Shown here in pieces: positions 7,938 to 16,263 of a stretch of DNA of 64,000 nt. The position numbers were made by a program, and so were the translations under genes. Numbering within the stretch: the first letter of the stretch is position 1; each line of letters begins with the position of its first letter. This DNA comes from Candidatus Vecturithrix granuli (lineage in GTDB: Bacteria; Moduliflexota; Moduliflexia; Moduliflexales; Moduliflexaceae). The notes beneath the pieces were generated by a model. That model had not been told where the DNA came from, did no database searches, and saw only the letters and a program-made list of their open reading frames with translations. Location: positions 113,973 through 177,972 of the forward strand of contig DF820471.1 in NCBI GenBank assembly GCA_000739535.1. The letters are read 5' to 3'.

Positions 7938-8195
7938 CAGTTTCTCCTCCATACACGCCACATTCCTTACAATCAGGTGTAATGGTTGTGACAATTTTTC
8001 TCTCCTTCTGATATTTTTCTCTCATAGCATGGCTTCACCTGTCAACATTTTTCTATATACCACTGATACTTTTTTCAGGGAAAAAGAGGATCGAGGCGTC
8101 TTTTCTGGTGAGACTTAAACAACCCTGGCTCTAACCGGATATGATGCTGATAACCTGGGAAGTTAACTTTGTCAGGTGATCATGGCAAAAATTAC

Positions 8196-8249
8196 TTGAC
8201 AGTATTAGGTAAATTCTTCATACGTATGATGTCCTATATATGAAGAATT
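8196..8249 (+). promoter_or_regulatory. Candidate promoter/operator upstream of FadR-type gene
   Basis: TTGACA at 8196-8201 is followed by an inverted repeat with 11-bp perfect arms, AATTCTTCATA (8212-8222) and TATGAAGAATT (8239-8249). Inside it is the palindrome CATACGTATG. The repeat lies about 60 bases before the regulator start at 8308. A position overlapping the expected -10 region fits autoregulation by the GntR-family protein, but no -10 box at standard spacing is convincing. Confidence 0.45.
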
Positions 8250-8307
8250 CTGGTTCGTCTCATATCTGGTAAAATCTCTTTTCACGGAAAGTTTTCGCTC
8301 TGGCAGG

Positions 8308-9048
8308 ATGAAATCTATGCGAGACAAAGCGGTGATGCTCCCGAATTTTAAACGGACGAATCTCGTTCAGATGGTTTTTGACGCCTTAAAAGAAAACATT
8401 CTCACCGGAAAATTCCAGGGAGGAGAACGTCTTCCCACTCAAGATCTGCTTGCCCAACAATTCGGGGTATCACGCACGGTCATGCGAGAGGCCCTGAACA
8501 AGCTCTCATCCTTAGGTTTGATCGAAAGCCAGCAGGGACGCGGCACGTTTGTCTGTTCGCCCGATGTGCAGACCGTGATGGAACCCATGTTCACGGCCTT
8601 CGTCCTGGAGGAAGCCTCGATCTGCGAACTGATGGAAGTACGCTATTACCTGGAGGCCATTATCGCTCGTTTAGCGGCAAAACGGATTACTCCTGCTCAA
8701 ATTGATGCACTGCATAAAAATGTCGTTGACATGGAACAGGCGGTTCATGCAAAGAATCTCGACCGGTTTGTTGAAAAAGATCTACAATTTCATTTCATGC
8801 TGGCAGAAGTGTCGGAAAACCACCTTTTGGCGCGGATTATCACGGCATTGCGCGAAATGATGGCGAAATTTTTTGAAGAGTTCAGTCGCACCCCCCATAT
8901 TGCCGAACGTTCAGTCAACTATCACAAAAAAATTTTCCAGGCCATTGCACGTAAAGACCCGGAGAGCGCCGAGGGTGAAATGCAGCAGCATATCCTGGAT
9001 GTTATCGCTGTGCTTCGGGAGAAGTATAAGATTAACCTCGAACTATAA
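8308..9048 (+). CDS. GntR family regulator, FadR subfamily (FCD domain)
   Basis: This is a transcriptional regulator of 246 residues. The winged helix occupies about residues 15-85 (ERLPTQDLLAQQFGVSRTV, then MREALNKLSSLGLIESQQGR). The C-terminal FCD effector domain carries the expected acid and His ligands in EKDLQFHFML, NYHKKIFQAI and MQQHILDV, which bind a metal and often a carboxylate sugar acid. FadR-type regulators commonly control uronate and sugar-acid catabolism, which fits the genes that follow. The next gene begins 10 bases after its stop, so it is probably the first gene of the operon. Alternative starts at 8317 and 8335 exist. The inverted repeat at 8212-8249 is a candidate operator. 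Confidence 0.9.
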   Translation: MKSMRDKAVMLPNFKRTNLVQMVFDALKENILTGKFQGGERLPTQDLLAQQFGVSRTVMREALNKLSSLGLIESQQGRGTFVCSPDVQTVMEPMFTAFVLEEASICELMEVRYYLEAIIARLAAKRITPAQIDALHKNVVDMEQAVHAKNLDRFVEKDLQFHFMLAEVSENHLLARIITALREMMAKFFEEFSRTPHIAERSVNYHKKIFQAIARKDPESAEGEMQQHILDVIAVLREKYKINLEL

Positions 9049-9058
9049 AGGAATTGAT

Positions 9059-10099
9059 ATGAAAGCATTAGTCAAATACCAAAAAGGGGAAGGCAACATG
9101 GAGATCCGCGATCTCCCGGAACCGATCGCCGGACCTGGTCAGATCAAAATAGAAGTCAAAGCGGCCGGTATTTGCGGTTCGGATTTACACATTTATCATG
9201 ATGATATTGCCATTCCGCTCAATCCGCCAGTGGTGACTGGACATGAATTTTCCGGGGTCATTGCCGATCTGGGCGAAGGGGTCACTGGCTGGAAGATTGG
9301 GGATCGCGTGGTGTCAGAAACCGCCTATAGCTATTGCGGCATCTGCGAACCCTGCACCGAGGGTTTTTATAATCTCTGCAATCACCGGAGAACCCTGGGA
9401 TACTGGTTTAACGGCATATTCACGAATTATACGGTCGTGCCTGCGGCCAGAGTGCATCATTTGCCTGATAACGTTGATTTTATCGGCGGAGCCTTAATGG
9501 AACCGCTCGCCTGCGTGACCCATGCTGTGCTGGAATTAACCCATATTACGGCAGGAGATACGGTGCTTATCACCGGCCCGGGTTCGATTGGACTGCTTGC
9601 CTTGCAAGTTGCAAAGGCACAGGGAGCGATTGTGATTATGACCGGGACCGATCAGGATCTGAATCGGCTTGATACGGCCAAAAAGTTTGGCGCGGACTAT
9701 TGCCTGAATGTCATGCGTGAGAATATGCTGGAACGGATTGAGACGCTGACGCAGGGCAAAGGGGCTGATGTGGTGCTCGAGTGCTCCGGGAATCAAAAAG
9801 CGGCCAACGACGCCCTCTTAGCGGTCAAAAAGCGCGGACAATTTACGCAGATTGGACTCTATGGAAAACCGATTACGATTGATTTTGAAAGAATTTGTTT
9901 TAAAGAAATCAAAGTGACAGGCTCTTTAGGTTCACGCCGTATGTCCTGGAAAAAAGCCTTACAATTGACTGCCCAGGGTAAAGTACAGCTACAGCCGCTG
10001 GTCTCGGACATTTTGCCCATCACAGAATGGAAAAAGGCATTTACCATGTTTGAAGAAAAGCAAGGCCTGAAACTCGTCTTAACCCCGATAGAATCGTGA
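9059..10099 (+). CDS. Zinc-dependent medium-chain alcohol/polyol dehydrogenase 1
   Basis: The product is a 346-residue MDR-family dehydrogenase of the sorbitol/threonine dehydrogenase type. The catalytic zinc site is seen in GICGSDLH and GHEFSG. The structural zinc cysteines are in CGICEPCTEGFYNLC, and the nucleotide fold in GPGSIGLLALQ. It interconverts a hydroxyl and a ketone on a sugar, polyol or sugar acid with NAD(P); the exact substrate cannot be read. ATG 9059 has AAAGGA 7 bases upstream. A clear paralogue sits at 16264 in the same locus, with most residues identical, so the two probably act on related substrates or on opposite steps of one route. Confidence 0.9.
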   Translation: MKALVKYQKGEGNMEIRDLPEPIAGPGQIKIEVKAAGICGSDLHIYHDDIAIPLNPPVVTGHEFSGVIADLGEGVTGWKIGDRVVSETAYSYCGICEPCTEGFYNLCNHRRTLGYWFNGIFTNYTVVPAARVHHLPDNVDFIGGALMEPLACVTHAVLELTHITAGDTVLITGPGSIGLLALQVAKAQGAIVIMTGTDQDLNRLDTAKKFGADYCLNVMRENMLERIETLTQGKGADVVLECSGNQKAANDALLAVKKRGQFTQIGLYGKPITIDFERICFKEIKVTGSLGSRRMSWKKALQLTAQGKVQLQPLVSDILPITEWKKAFTMFEEKQGLKLVLTPIES

Positions 10100-10237
10100 G
10101 TGAGGCAGATACCTGGAGGAAGCAGTATTCAGTGTTCAGTATTCAGTGGCCGGTTGGCAGGGGAGAATCGTAAATCAGGCTGAGCTCAGGAGGAAGGGGG
10201 GTGATCGTTCACAGCTAAATATGTGAAGCATGACGTG

Positions 10238-10264
10238 TTGACTTCATTACAAACATGTTATATG
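10238..10264 (+). promoter_or_regulatory. Candidate promoter of TRAP transporter genes
   Basis: TTGACT at 10238-10243 and TATATG at 10259-10264 are spaced 15 bases apart, about 28 bases before the ATG at 10293. The surrounding sequence contains an ACATG/CATGT dyad (about 10253-10272) that could be an operator. Spacing is short of optimal, so this is tentative. Upstream, 10108-10160 holds a CAGTATTCAGT duplication without other structure. Confidence 0.35.
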
Positions 10265-10292
10265 AACCATGTAGAATATGGAGGAACGAATT

Positions 10293-11273
10293 ATGAAAAA
10301 GGGAGTAGTGCTCGCAGTCATTTTTATTCTGGTGTGTGGAATTGCATCATTCGCAGGCGCAAAAACGACGTTTAGACTGGCGCATGTGTACAATCCTGAC
10401 CATGCCTGGGATCGGGGAGCGCATCTTGCCGCCAAAATTGTCGCTGAAAAAACCAACGGCGAGATCGAGATTGAAGTGTTTCCATCTTCACAGTTGGGTA
10501 CCGAAGAACAGATTACCGAAGCCGTGATCTTTGGCTCCATTGATATGTGCGTGTCCGGAGCAGGACAGATCGGCAACCTCTTCAAACCGATTTACGTTCT
10601 GGAAATGCCCTATACCTTCAAAGACAATAATCATGTGTTGCGCTTTGCCAAAAGTGACGTGGCTCAGAAAATGTTCGAGGATTTGGGAAAAGAATTTCAG
10701 ATCAAAGTGATTGGAACATCTTCTTATGGCATCCGCCAGGTGCTTTCCGTCAATAAACCGATTTACACGCCTGAAGATCTGAAAGGGTTTAAACTACGCG
10801 TACCGGAACAGCAGATTACGGTAGAATACGGGAAAGCCATGGGCGCAGACCCGACCCCGATCGCCTATGCCGAAGCGTACATGGCCTTGCAGCAGGGGGT
10901 AGTTGATGGCCTGGAAAATCCGCTTTCCGCCCTTCAAAATATGAAGTTTTACGAGGTCGCCAAATACATCAACATGACTTCCCATGTCACCAACTGCTGT
11001 TTTTACCTCATGAATGGGGATAAATTCAACAGTCTCACCAAAGAACATCAGGAGATTATCCTGGAGGCTTTTGATGAAGCCTCAAAATTGATCGTCGAGA
11101 TCTTGAATAAAGATGATCAAGAATTAGGTGCATTTTTTGAGAAAGAGGGGCTGACGATCATTCAATCTGATGTTGAAGCGTTCAAAAAAGCGACAGCGGC
11201 CATGCCGCATAAATTCAGAAAATGGTGGATTCGCTACGGCGAGGATTTGCACCAGAGAATCCAGGAGATGTAA
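10293..11273 (+). CDS. TRAP transporter substrate-binding protein (DctP family)
   Basis: This is a periplasmic solute receptor for a tripartite ATP-independent transporter, 326 residues. An N-terminal signal peptide (MKKGVVLAVIFILVCGIASF, cleaved after AGA) is followed by TTFRLAHVYNPDHAW. Family landmarks are GTEEQITEAV, the SYGIRQVLSVNKPI region with the carboxylate-binding Arg, LKGFKLRVPE, and the AYMALQQGVVDGLENPL helix. The conserved Arg implies a carboxylate ligand, and a uronate or sugar acid is consistent with the neighbouring FadR and UxaE-like genes. ATG 10293 has GGAGG 8 bases upstream; an ATG at 10278 overlaps that ribosome site and is rejected. A strong hairpin separates it from the membrane subunits, as expected for higher receptor expression. 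Confidence 0.93.
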   Translation: MKKGVVLAVIFILVCGIASFAGAKTTFRLAHVYNPDHAWDRGAHLAAKIVAEKTNGEIEIEVFPSSQLGTEEQITEAVIFGSIDMCVSGAGQIGNLFKPIYVLEMPYTFKDNNHVLRFAKSDVAQKMFEDLGKEFQIKVIGTSSYGIRQVLSVNKPIYTPEDLKGFKLRVPEQQITVEYGKAMGADPTPIAYAEAYMALQQGVVDGLENPLSALQNMKFYEVAKYINMTSHVTNCCFYLMNGDKFNSLTKEHQEIILEAFDEASKLIVEILNKDDQELGAFFEKEGLTIIQSDVEAFKKATAAMPHKFRKWWIRYGEDLHQRIQEM

Positions 11274-11288
11274 ATACGCGAAGGGCTG

Positions 11289-11326
11289 CTCGTTCCCACG
11301 CAGAAGTGTGGGAACGAGTATTTTTT
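11289..11326 (+). terminator. Hairpin with T-run between dctP and dctQ (attenuator)
   Basis: CTCGTTCCCAC (11289-11299) pairs perfectly with GTGGGAACGAG (11308-11318) around an 8-base loop, and TTTTTT follows at 11321-11326. This is an intrinsic-terminator shape inside an operon. Partial read-through would give more binding protein than permease and would also stabilise the upstream messenger. Confidence 0.75.
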
Positions 11327-11347
11327 CAGCAAGAGGAGGGAGATTGC

Positions 11348-11836
11348 GTGTTGAAGAAAGTGTATGATACGTTTGAAGAAGGGGTGTCAGTCGCACTCTT
11401 TTTGTTAATTTTCCTGCTCATGACCACTCAAATCATTACCCGTTACATCTTTAATTTTTCGTTCTCGTGGAATATCGAGCTCTCGCGCTATACATTTGTC
11501 TGGCTGACCTTTGTCGGAGCAGCATTCGTCAGAAGAGAGGATTCGCATATTAAAATCGAAATCTTATTCAATTGCGTCAACAAGTTGCTTCCACCAGCAG
11601 GCCAGAAAGTCTTTTGGCTGTTCAAACAGATGCTCTCCTTTGCCTATTTGCTCGCATTAATCTGGTTGGGGTACGTGCTTGCCAGCAAGTCGATCCGGTT
11701 CAAATCTCAGGCCATGCAAATTTCACAGTTTTATCTCTATATTTCGGTTACTGTCGGAGCGTGCATGTATCTTTATCGCGAGATTCAAGGATGTGTCCGC
11801 TCGTATTGCGAATATTTCGGGAAAGGGGGGAAATGA
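11348..11836 (+). CDS. TRAP transporter small permease (DctQ family)
   Basis: The product is a 162-residue membrane protein with four hydrophobic helices, starting VLKKVYDTFEEGVSVALFLL. Typical DctQ features are the amphipathic start, SFSWNIELSRYTFVWLTFVG and GAAFVRREDSHIKIEIL. It bridges the receptor and the large permease. The start is GTG 11348, placed by GAGGAGGG seven bases upstream. Its stop overlaps the next start by 4 bases (ATGA), showing coupled translation with DctM. Confidence 0.9.
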   Translation: MLKKVYDTFEEGVSVALFLLIFLLMTTQIITRYIFNFSFSWNIELSRYTFVWLTFVGAAFVRREDSHIKIEILFNCVNKLLPPAGQKVFWLFKQMLSFAYLLALIWLGYVLASKSIRFKSQAMQISQFYLYISVTVGACMYLYREIQGCVRSYCEYFGKGGK

Positions 11837-13119
11837 CATTGATCTGGTTTCTCATTATCGGGTTATTTGTGCTGTTGGCAACCGGAATACCGGTCGCCCT
11901 GGCGATTGGAATTCCATCGCTGATCTATGTGATTGTTGATGGTAGCATCCCCAATTTTGCGGCTGTTCAGACTATGGTTGGAGGGGCCAATACGTATCCG
12001 CTGCTGGCGATCCCGTTTTTTATTTTTGCCGGAAATTTGATGAATATAAGCGGAGTGACAACCAGGATCTTTGATTTTTCGAATAAATTGGTGGGGCATA
12101 TCAAAGGTGGGTTAGGGCACGTCAATGTCATCGCCAGCGTCATTTTTGCTGGAATGTCCGGAGCAGCAATTGCAGATGCCGGGGGATTAGGAACCATCGA
12201 AATTACCGCAATGCGTCAGGCCGGCTATGACGACAAGGTGACCATAGGTATTACCGCAGCCTCTTCAACGATTGGCCCGATCATCCCACCAAGCATGGTG
12301 GCCGTAATTTATGCGGTAATAGCCTCTGCCTCGGTCGGTCGGCTGTTTGCGGCCGGGATTATTCCAGGATTGTTGATGGGAGGGAGTCTGATGCTTTTGA
12401 TTTACCTCATGGCAGGCAGATACACGATGCCGCTTTCACCAAAAGCGTCCTTCAAAGAGATTCTGCACAGCAGTAAAGATGCTTTTTTTGCCCTGCTCAC
12501 CCCGGGCATTATTTTGGGAGGGATCTTTTTTGGCATTTTTACTCCCACTGAAGCGGCGGCGATTGCCTCGCTTTATGCCATCATTTTAGGAGCCTTCATC
12601 TACCGTGAAATGTCCTGGCGCGCATTTTACAACGCTGTTAAGGATTCCATGTCAACTACGGTGCAGGTCATGTTTATTGTGGTATCCGCCACATTATTTG
12701 CCTGGATTTTAGCCAGAGAACAGGTGCCACAAGCGGTTGCCTCATTTATTTTGAGCAAAACGCAAAATTACTACCTCATTCTGTTTGCCATCAATCTTAT
12801 TCTGCTGATCGTTGGCATGTTCATGGAAACCGTGGCGTCAATCAATATTCTGGTACCGGTGTTTATTCCGCTGATGCAGCAACTCGGCATTGATCCCGTG
12901 CATTTTGGCGTCATGATGATTTTAAATTTGATGATCGGTATCTTGACTCCGCCTTTTGGCACCGTGCTCTTTGTGCTCAGCAGCGTGGCAAAAGTGTCGG
13001 TCGAGGAGGTGGCAAAAGACACGATGATCTTTATTTTGCCCCTCTTAGCAGTGTTAGCCCTGATCGTCTTGTTTCCTCAACTCACTTTATTTTTACCAAA
13101 TCTTATTTTCGGACAATAA
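11833..13119 (+). CDS. TRAP transporter large permease (DctM family)
   Basis: This is the ion-coupled channel subunit, 428 residues with about 12 hydrophobic segments. It begins MTLIWFLIIGLFVLLATGIP. Family features are NTYPLLAIPFFIFAGNLMN, MSGAAIADAGGLGTIEI, the conserved SSTIGPIIPPSM loop, FTPTEAAAIASLYA, and GILTPPFGTVLFV near the end. It works with the DctQ and DctP products to import the substrate with a sodium gradient. It follows DctQ with an ATGA overlap and is followed 18 bases later by the transaldolase gene, so transport and metabolism are co-transcribed. Confidence 0.94.
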   Translation: MTLIWFLIIGLFVLLATGIPVALAIGIPSLIYVIVDGSIPNFAAVQTMVGGANTYPLLAIPFFIFAGNLMNISGVTTRIFDFSNKLVGHIKGGLGHVNVIASVIFAGMSGAAIADAGGLGTIEITAMRQAGYDDKVTIGITAASSTIGPIIPPSMVAVIYAVIASASVGRLFAAGIIPGLLMGGSLMLLIYLMAGRYTMPLSPKASFKEILHSSKDAFFALLTPGIILGGIFFGIFTPTEAAAIASLYAIILGAFIYREMSWRAFYNAVKDSMSTTVQVMFIVVSATLFAWILAREQVPQAVASFILSKTQNYYLILFAINLILLIVGMFMETVASINILVPVFIPLMQQLGIDPVHFGVMMILNLMIGILTPPFGTVLFVLSSVAKVSVEEVAKDTMIFILPLLAVLALIVLFPQLTLFLPNLIFGQ

Positions 13120-13137
13120 CAAAACGGAGAAACGTCT

Positions 13138-14190
13138 ATGGCTCATCAAAATTATTTAGACTGGCTTGTATCTCACACGCAAACGACCTGGTGGAACGAT
13201 TCGGGAGCGCCGGATGAACTGACCTTTGCGCTCGAACACGGAGCAACAGGGGTCACAACAAATCCCGTATTATCCAATATCGCTCTGCGGACGAATCGAG
13301 CATACTGGGCGACGCAATTGCAAGAGGTGTTTGCACATAATCTTGCGGCAGAACAAAAGGCCGAAGCGTTAACTCGTATTGTCGTCACTCATGCCGCCTC
13401 TCAGTATGAATCCATTCATAAGAAAAGCGGCAAACGTGAAGGTTATGTGTGCGCACAAGTGAATCCTGTGCTGGCCGGCGACCGCGAAGCCATGTTCGCT
13501 ATGGCGCAGCGATTTCATGCTTTTGCTCCGAATATTGCCGTCAAATTACCTGTGACCGCAGCGGGTTTAGAGGTGTTGGAACGATGTACGGCGCAAGGTA
13601 TCACGGTAACGGCCACCGTCAGTTTCTGCGTACCTCAGGTTGTGCAGATTGCTGAGGCCTATCGGCGCGGTATTGCCCGCGCCCTAGGAAATGGTGTTGA
13701 ACCAGGGAAATGTTTTGCAGTGATCATGATTGGCCGCCTGGACGATTATCTGCGAGATGTCGCCAAAGATTCGCAAGCTGACCTTAGTGAATCTGATATT
13801 CAGCAAGCCGGTCTGGCGGTCACAAAACGCGCCTACAAAATTTATCAAGAACGTGGCTATGAAGCCGTCTTATTAATTGCCGCTTTGCGCGGAACCCACC
13901 ATGTCACAGAACTTGCCGGAGCCAAACTGATCCTGTCAATTCATCCCACATATCAAAAGATTTTCCTCTCGCAAGACCTGCCATGCGAAGAACGGATCGA
14001 ACGCGACATTTCGGCCGACGTGATCGCCCGTTTAGAAAAATTGCCGGAATTCGTCCGCTCTTACGAACCGGACGGCATGATGGCCGAAGAATTCATCACT
14101 TACGGAGCAAATCAGCGTACACTCTCGCAGTTCATCGAACTCGGATGGAAACCACTTGAAAATTTTCACAAGGAGGACGTACTCTCATGA
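13138..14190 (+). CDS. Transaldolase family protein
   Basis: This 350-residue TIM-barrel aldolase of the transaldolase family shows GATGVTTNPVLSNIAL early and VCAQVNPVLAGDREAM. The Schiff-base lysine is in IAVKLPVTAAGLEVLE, and GITVTATVSF follows. The family transfers a dihydroxyacetone unit between aldoses or cleaves ketose phosphates. This version differs from housekeeping transaldolases: it starts TTWWNDSGAPDELTFALEHG and has an extended C-terminus (SYEPDGMMAEEFITYGANQR). A dedicated catabolic role is therefore likely. GGAGAAACGTC precedes the ATG. The last codons overlap the transketolase start by 4 bases, so the two products are made together and may hand over intermediates. Confidence 0.87.
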   Translation: MAHQNYLDWLVSHTQTTWWNDSGAPDELTFALEHGATGVTTNPVLSNIALRTNRAYWATQLQEVFAHNLAAEQKAEALTRIVVTHAASQYESIHKKSGKREGYVCAQVNPVLAGDREAMFAMAQRFHAFAPNIAVKLPVTAAGLEVLERCTAQGITVTATVSFCVPQVVQIAEAYRRGIARALGNGVEPGKCFAVIMIGRLDDYLRDVAKDSQADLSESDIQQAGLAVTKRAYKIYQERGYEAVLLIAALRGTHHVTELAGAKLILSIHPTYQKIFLSQDLPCEERIERDISADVIARLEKLPEFVRSYEPDGMMAEEFITYGANQRTLSQFIELGWKPLENFHKEDVLS

Positions 14191-16250
14191 TAGCAACGCA
14201 TGAAAATCTTCTCAGAAAGGGACTGATTCAACTTTTGGAAATCAAAGATTCCTCTATTCGCCTCATGACCCTGGAACAATGCCGCGAGGCGGTTGATAAA
14301 GGCATTCATATCGGCGGCGCGTTTTCAGCCACTATTCCGCTTGTGTCGCTTTTTTACGGCGGCGTCATGCGCCTGGATTTTGAGCAGCCGACAAAATACG
14401 GACAGGATATGTTTGTTTTGAGCAAGGGACATGCTGTGGCAGCTATGGCGTCAATTTACGCTGATCTGGGTTATTTTGATCGGTCAGTGCTCAAAAACTC
14501 CCGTTCCCAGGAAAGCCTTCTTAACGGGCATCCAGGGCCAATCCTACCAGGCGTGCACATTTCAACCGGGCCTTTAGGGCAGGGGTTAGGAATAGCCCAG
14601 GGATTCGCGCTGGCCGGCAAACAAAGTCCGCATTTCAACGTGTTCTGTCTTACGGGCGATGGCGAGCTTCAGGAAGGACCGATCTGGGAAGCGGCTATGT
14701 TTTCCAGTTACAAAAAACTCGATAACCTGTGCGCCATTATTGATAAGAATCAGGGGCAATTGGATGTCACCAAACATCTGGTGTTTCCGCTGACGGATTT
14801 GGAAGAAAAATTGACGGCCTTCGGCTGGAGAGTCTTTACCGTTGATGGCACGCAATACGGCCCGGTTTTAGACGCCTTACACAGATTTATAAACGATCCG
14901 CGGGATGGGCGTCCGACCGCAATTATCTGTGAGGCGCAAAAAGGTGAAGGCGGCTTCTCAGAATTTATGATGAAACATAAAGCAAACCTCCCCGATGAAT
15001 TAATAGATCAGGAAGCGGCCTTACACCAACAACGCTTGGCGGATCGAATTACAGAATTTCTCGATTTTCATCGAACTATTGAGGATCTGGACATTGATCT
15101 GGCATTACGAGATTTTGCCCGGCGCATGAATCTTGACCTCGATCTGAGTGGGAAAAAAGGGAATGTGACGCCGGTCATTACGCCAGTGCGAACCAAACGC
15201 GCGCCGGTGCGTCAGAAAGCGATCACCTATTCTGCCGAGCGCCTGCCGCGATTGGATCCGTCGAAAGAATACAGCGCTGGCGATATTATTACCCAGGCGA
15301 TGAAAGTCTTTGCGCAAGATCGCCGCGTAGCATCGATCGATGCGGATCTTAGCTCAACCAGCGGCCTTCAGGCCGGAGTCGGTTTTGTAGATATGAGCCG
15401 GGCCTTGAATGTAGGGGTAGCTGAGGCCAATATGATGTGCATTGGTGAAGCCTTTGCGGCCCTGGGTTATAACGCCTGGGTCAGCACGTTTTGTCCGTTC
15501 TTCGATTGGAAAGTGCTGCGCCGCATTGCGGTCGGCTATCAGGAACGCCTCGAAGCAATCGCCATGCCAGATGGCTGGTTAAACGAAGGACATGGCCTGG
15601 ATCTGACCTTTGTGGCGACCGCTCCGAATTTTGAAACCACCACCAATGGAGCCACGCACATGGGTAATGATGACATTCAGGTCTTTGACGGTATTGCCCA
15701 CCTGAAAATCATTGATATTTCCTGTCCTAATCAACTGCTGGCAGCCATGAAGTGGGTGATGGAGGGCAACAAAGGATTGGTGTATCTGCGGATTATGCGC
15801 GCGCCTTCAGGTGTCATCTATGATCAGGATGTGACCTTTGATTTTGGCAAAGGGTATATTCTCAAAGAACATTCGGATGACAAAGCCGTAATGATCAGCA
15901 GCGGACGCGGTGTACATGAAGCCCTGAATGCAGCGAAACTTCTGGAACAGGCCGGAATCATGGCTGGCGTTGTTGATATGCCTTCGATTGACGAAAAGCT
16001 CCTGCGCTCTCTTTACGATTCAGGCAAATTACTCGTGTTTGCTGAGCAGAATAACGGCTATATCTGGTCAGAATGTCGCAAAATCCTTTTTAAGCATTAT
16101 GCGACAATTGATGCCGCGCGCTTACTGCCGATCAATACGCTGAATACTGAAGGCAAACCCCAGTTTATTCATTCGGCTACCTACAAGCAGCTTTTACAAC
16201 AGTTTGGGCTGGCGCCGCAGCAATTAGCTGAAAGGATTCAATCTTTATAG
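14187..16250 (+). CDS. Transketolase
   Basis: This is a full-length, single-chain thiamine-diphosphate transketolase of 687 residues. The N-terminal half has LSKGHAVAAMASIYADLG, GHPGPILPGVHISTGPLGQG and the cofactor motif GDGELQEGPIWEA ending in DKNQGQLD. The C-terminal half has IDADLSSTSGL, GVAEANMMCIGEAFAALGYN, and a terminal domain from about 550. A Pro/Arg-rich linker near residue 330-350 joins the halves, which resemble the split transketolases of catabolic operons. It transfers two-carbon ketol units. Translational overlap with the transaldolase and the following dehydrogenase make it part of a dedicated pathway, not the housekeeping pentose phosphate copy. Confidence 0.93.
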   Translation: MIATHENLLRKGLIQLLEIKDSSIRLMTLEQCREAVDKGIHIGGAFSATIPLVSLFYGGVMRLDFEQPTKYGQDMFVLSKGHAVAAMASIYADLGYFDRSVLKNSRSQESLLNGHPGPILPGVHISTGPLGQGLGIAQGFALAGKQSPHFNVFCLTGDGELQEGPIWEAAMFSSYKKLDNLCAIIDKNQGQLDVTKHLVFPLTDLEEKLTAFGWRVFTVDGTQYGPVLDALHRFINDPRDGRPTAIICEAQKGEGGFSEFMMKHKANLPDELIDQEAALHQQRLADRITEFLDFHRTIEDLDIDLALRDFARRMNLDLDLSGKKGNVTPVITPVRTKRAPVRQKAITYSAERLPRLDPSKEYSAGDIITQAMKVFAQDRRVASIDADLSSTSGLQAGVGFVDMSRALNVGVAEANMMCIGEAFAALGYNAWVSTFCPFFDWKVLRRIAVGYQERLEAIAMPDGWLNEGHGLDLTFVATAPNFETTTNGATHMGNDDIQVFDGIAHLKIIDISCPNQLLAAMKWVMEGNKGLVYLRIMRAPSGVIYDQDVTFDFGKGYILKEHSDDKAVMISSGRGVHEALNAAKLLEQAGIMAGVVDMPSIDEKLLRSLYDSGKLLVFAEQNNGYIWSECRKILFKHYATIDAARLLPINTLNTEGKPQFIHSATYKQLLQQFGLAPQQLAERIQSL

Positions 16251-16263
16251 ATGGGAGGAAGCG

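Noticed and set aside
7938-7994. Upstream start for the HEAT/amidotransferase-like gene
   Set aside because: The extra 19 codons have no ribosome site, whereas GGAGGAGA lies just before ATG 7937.
8873-9058. Long N-terminal extension of the first zinc dehydrogenase
   Set aside because: This frame overlaps the regulator gene, and the family start MKALVKYQ with AAAGGA before it is at 9059.
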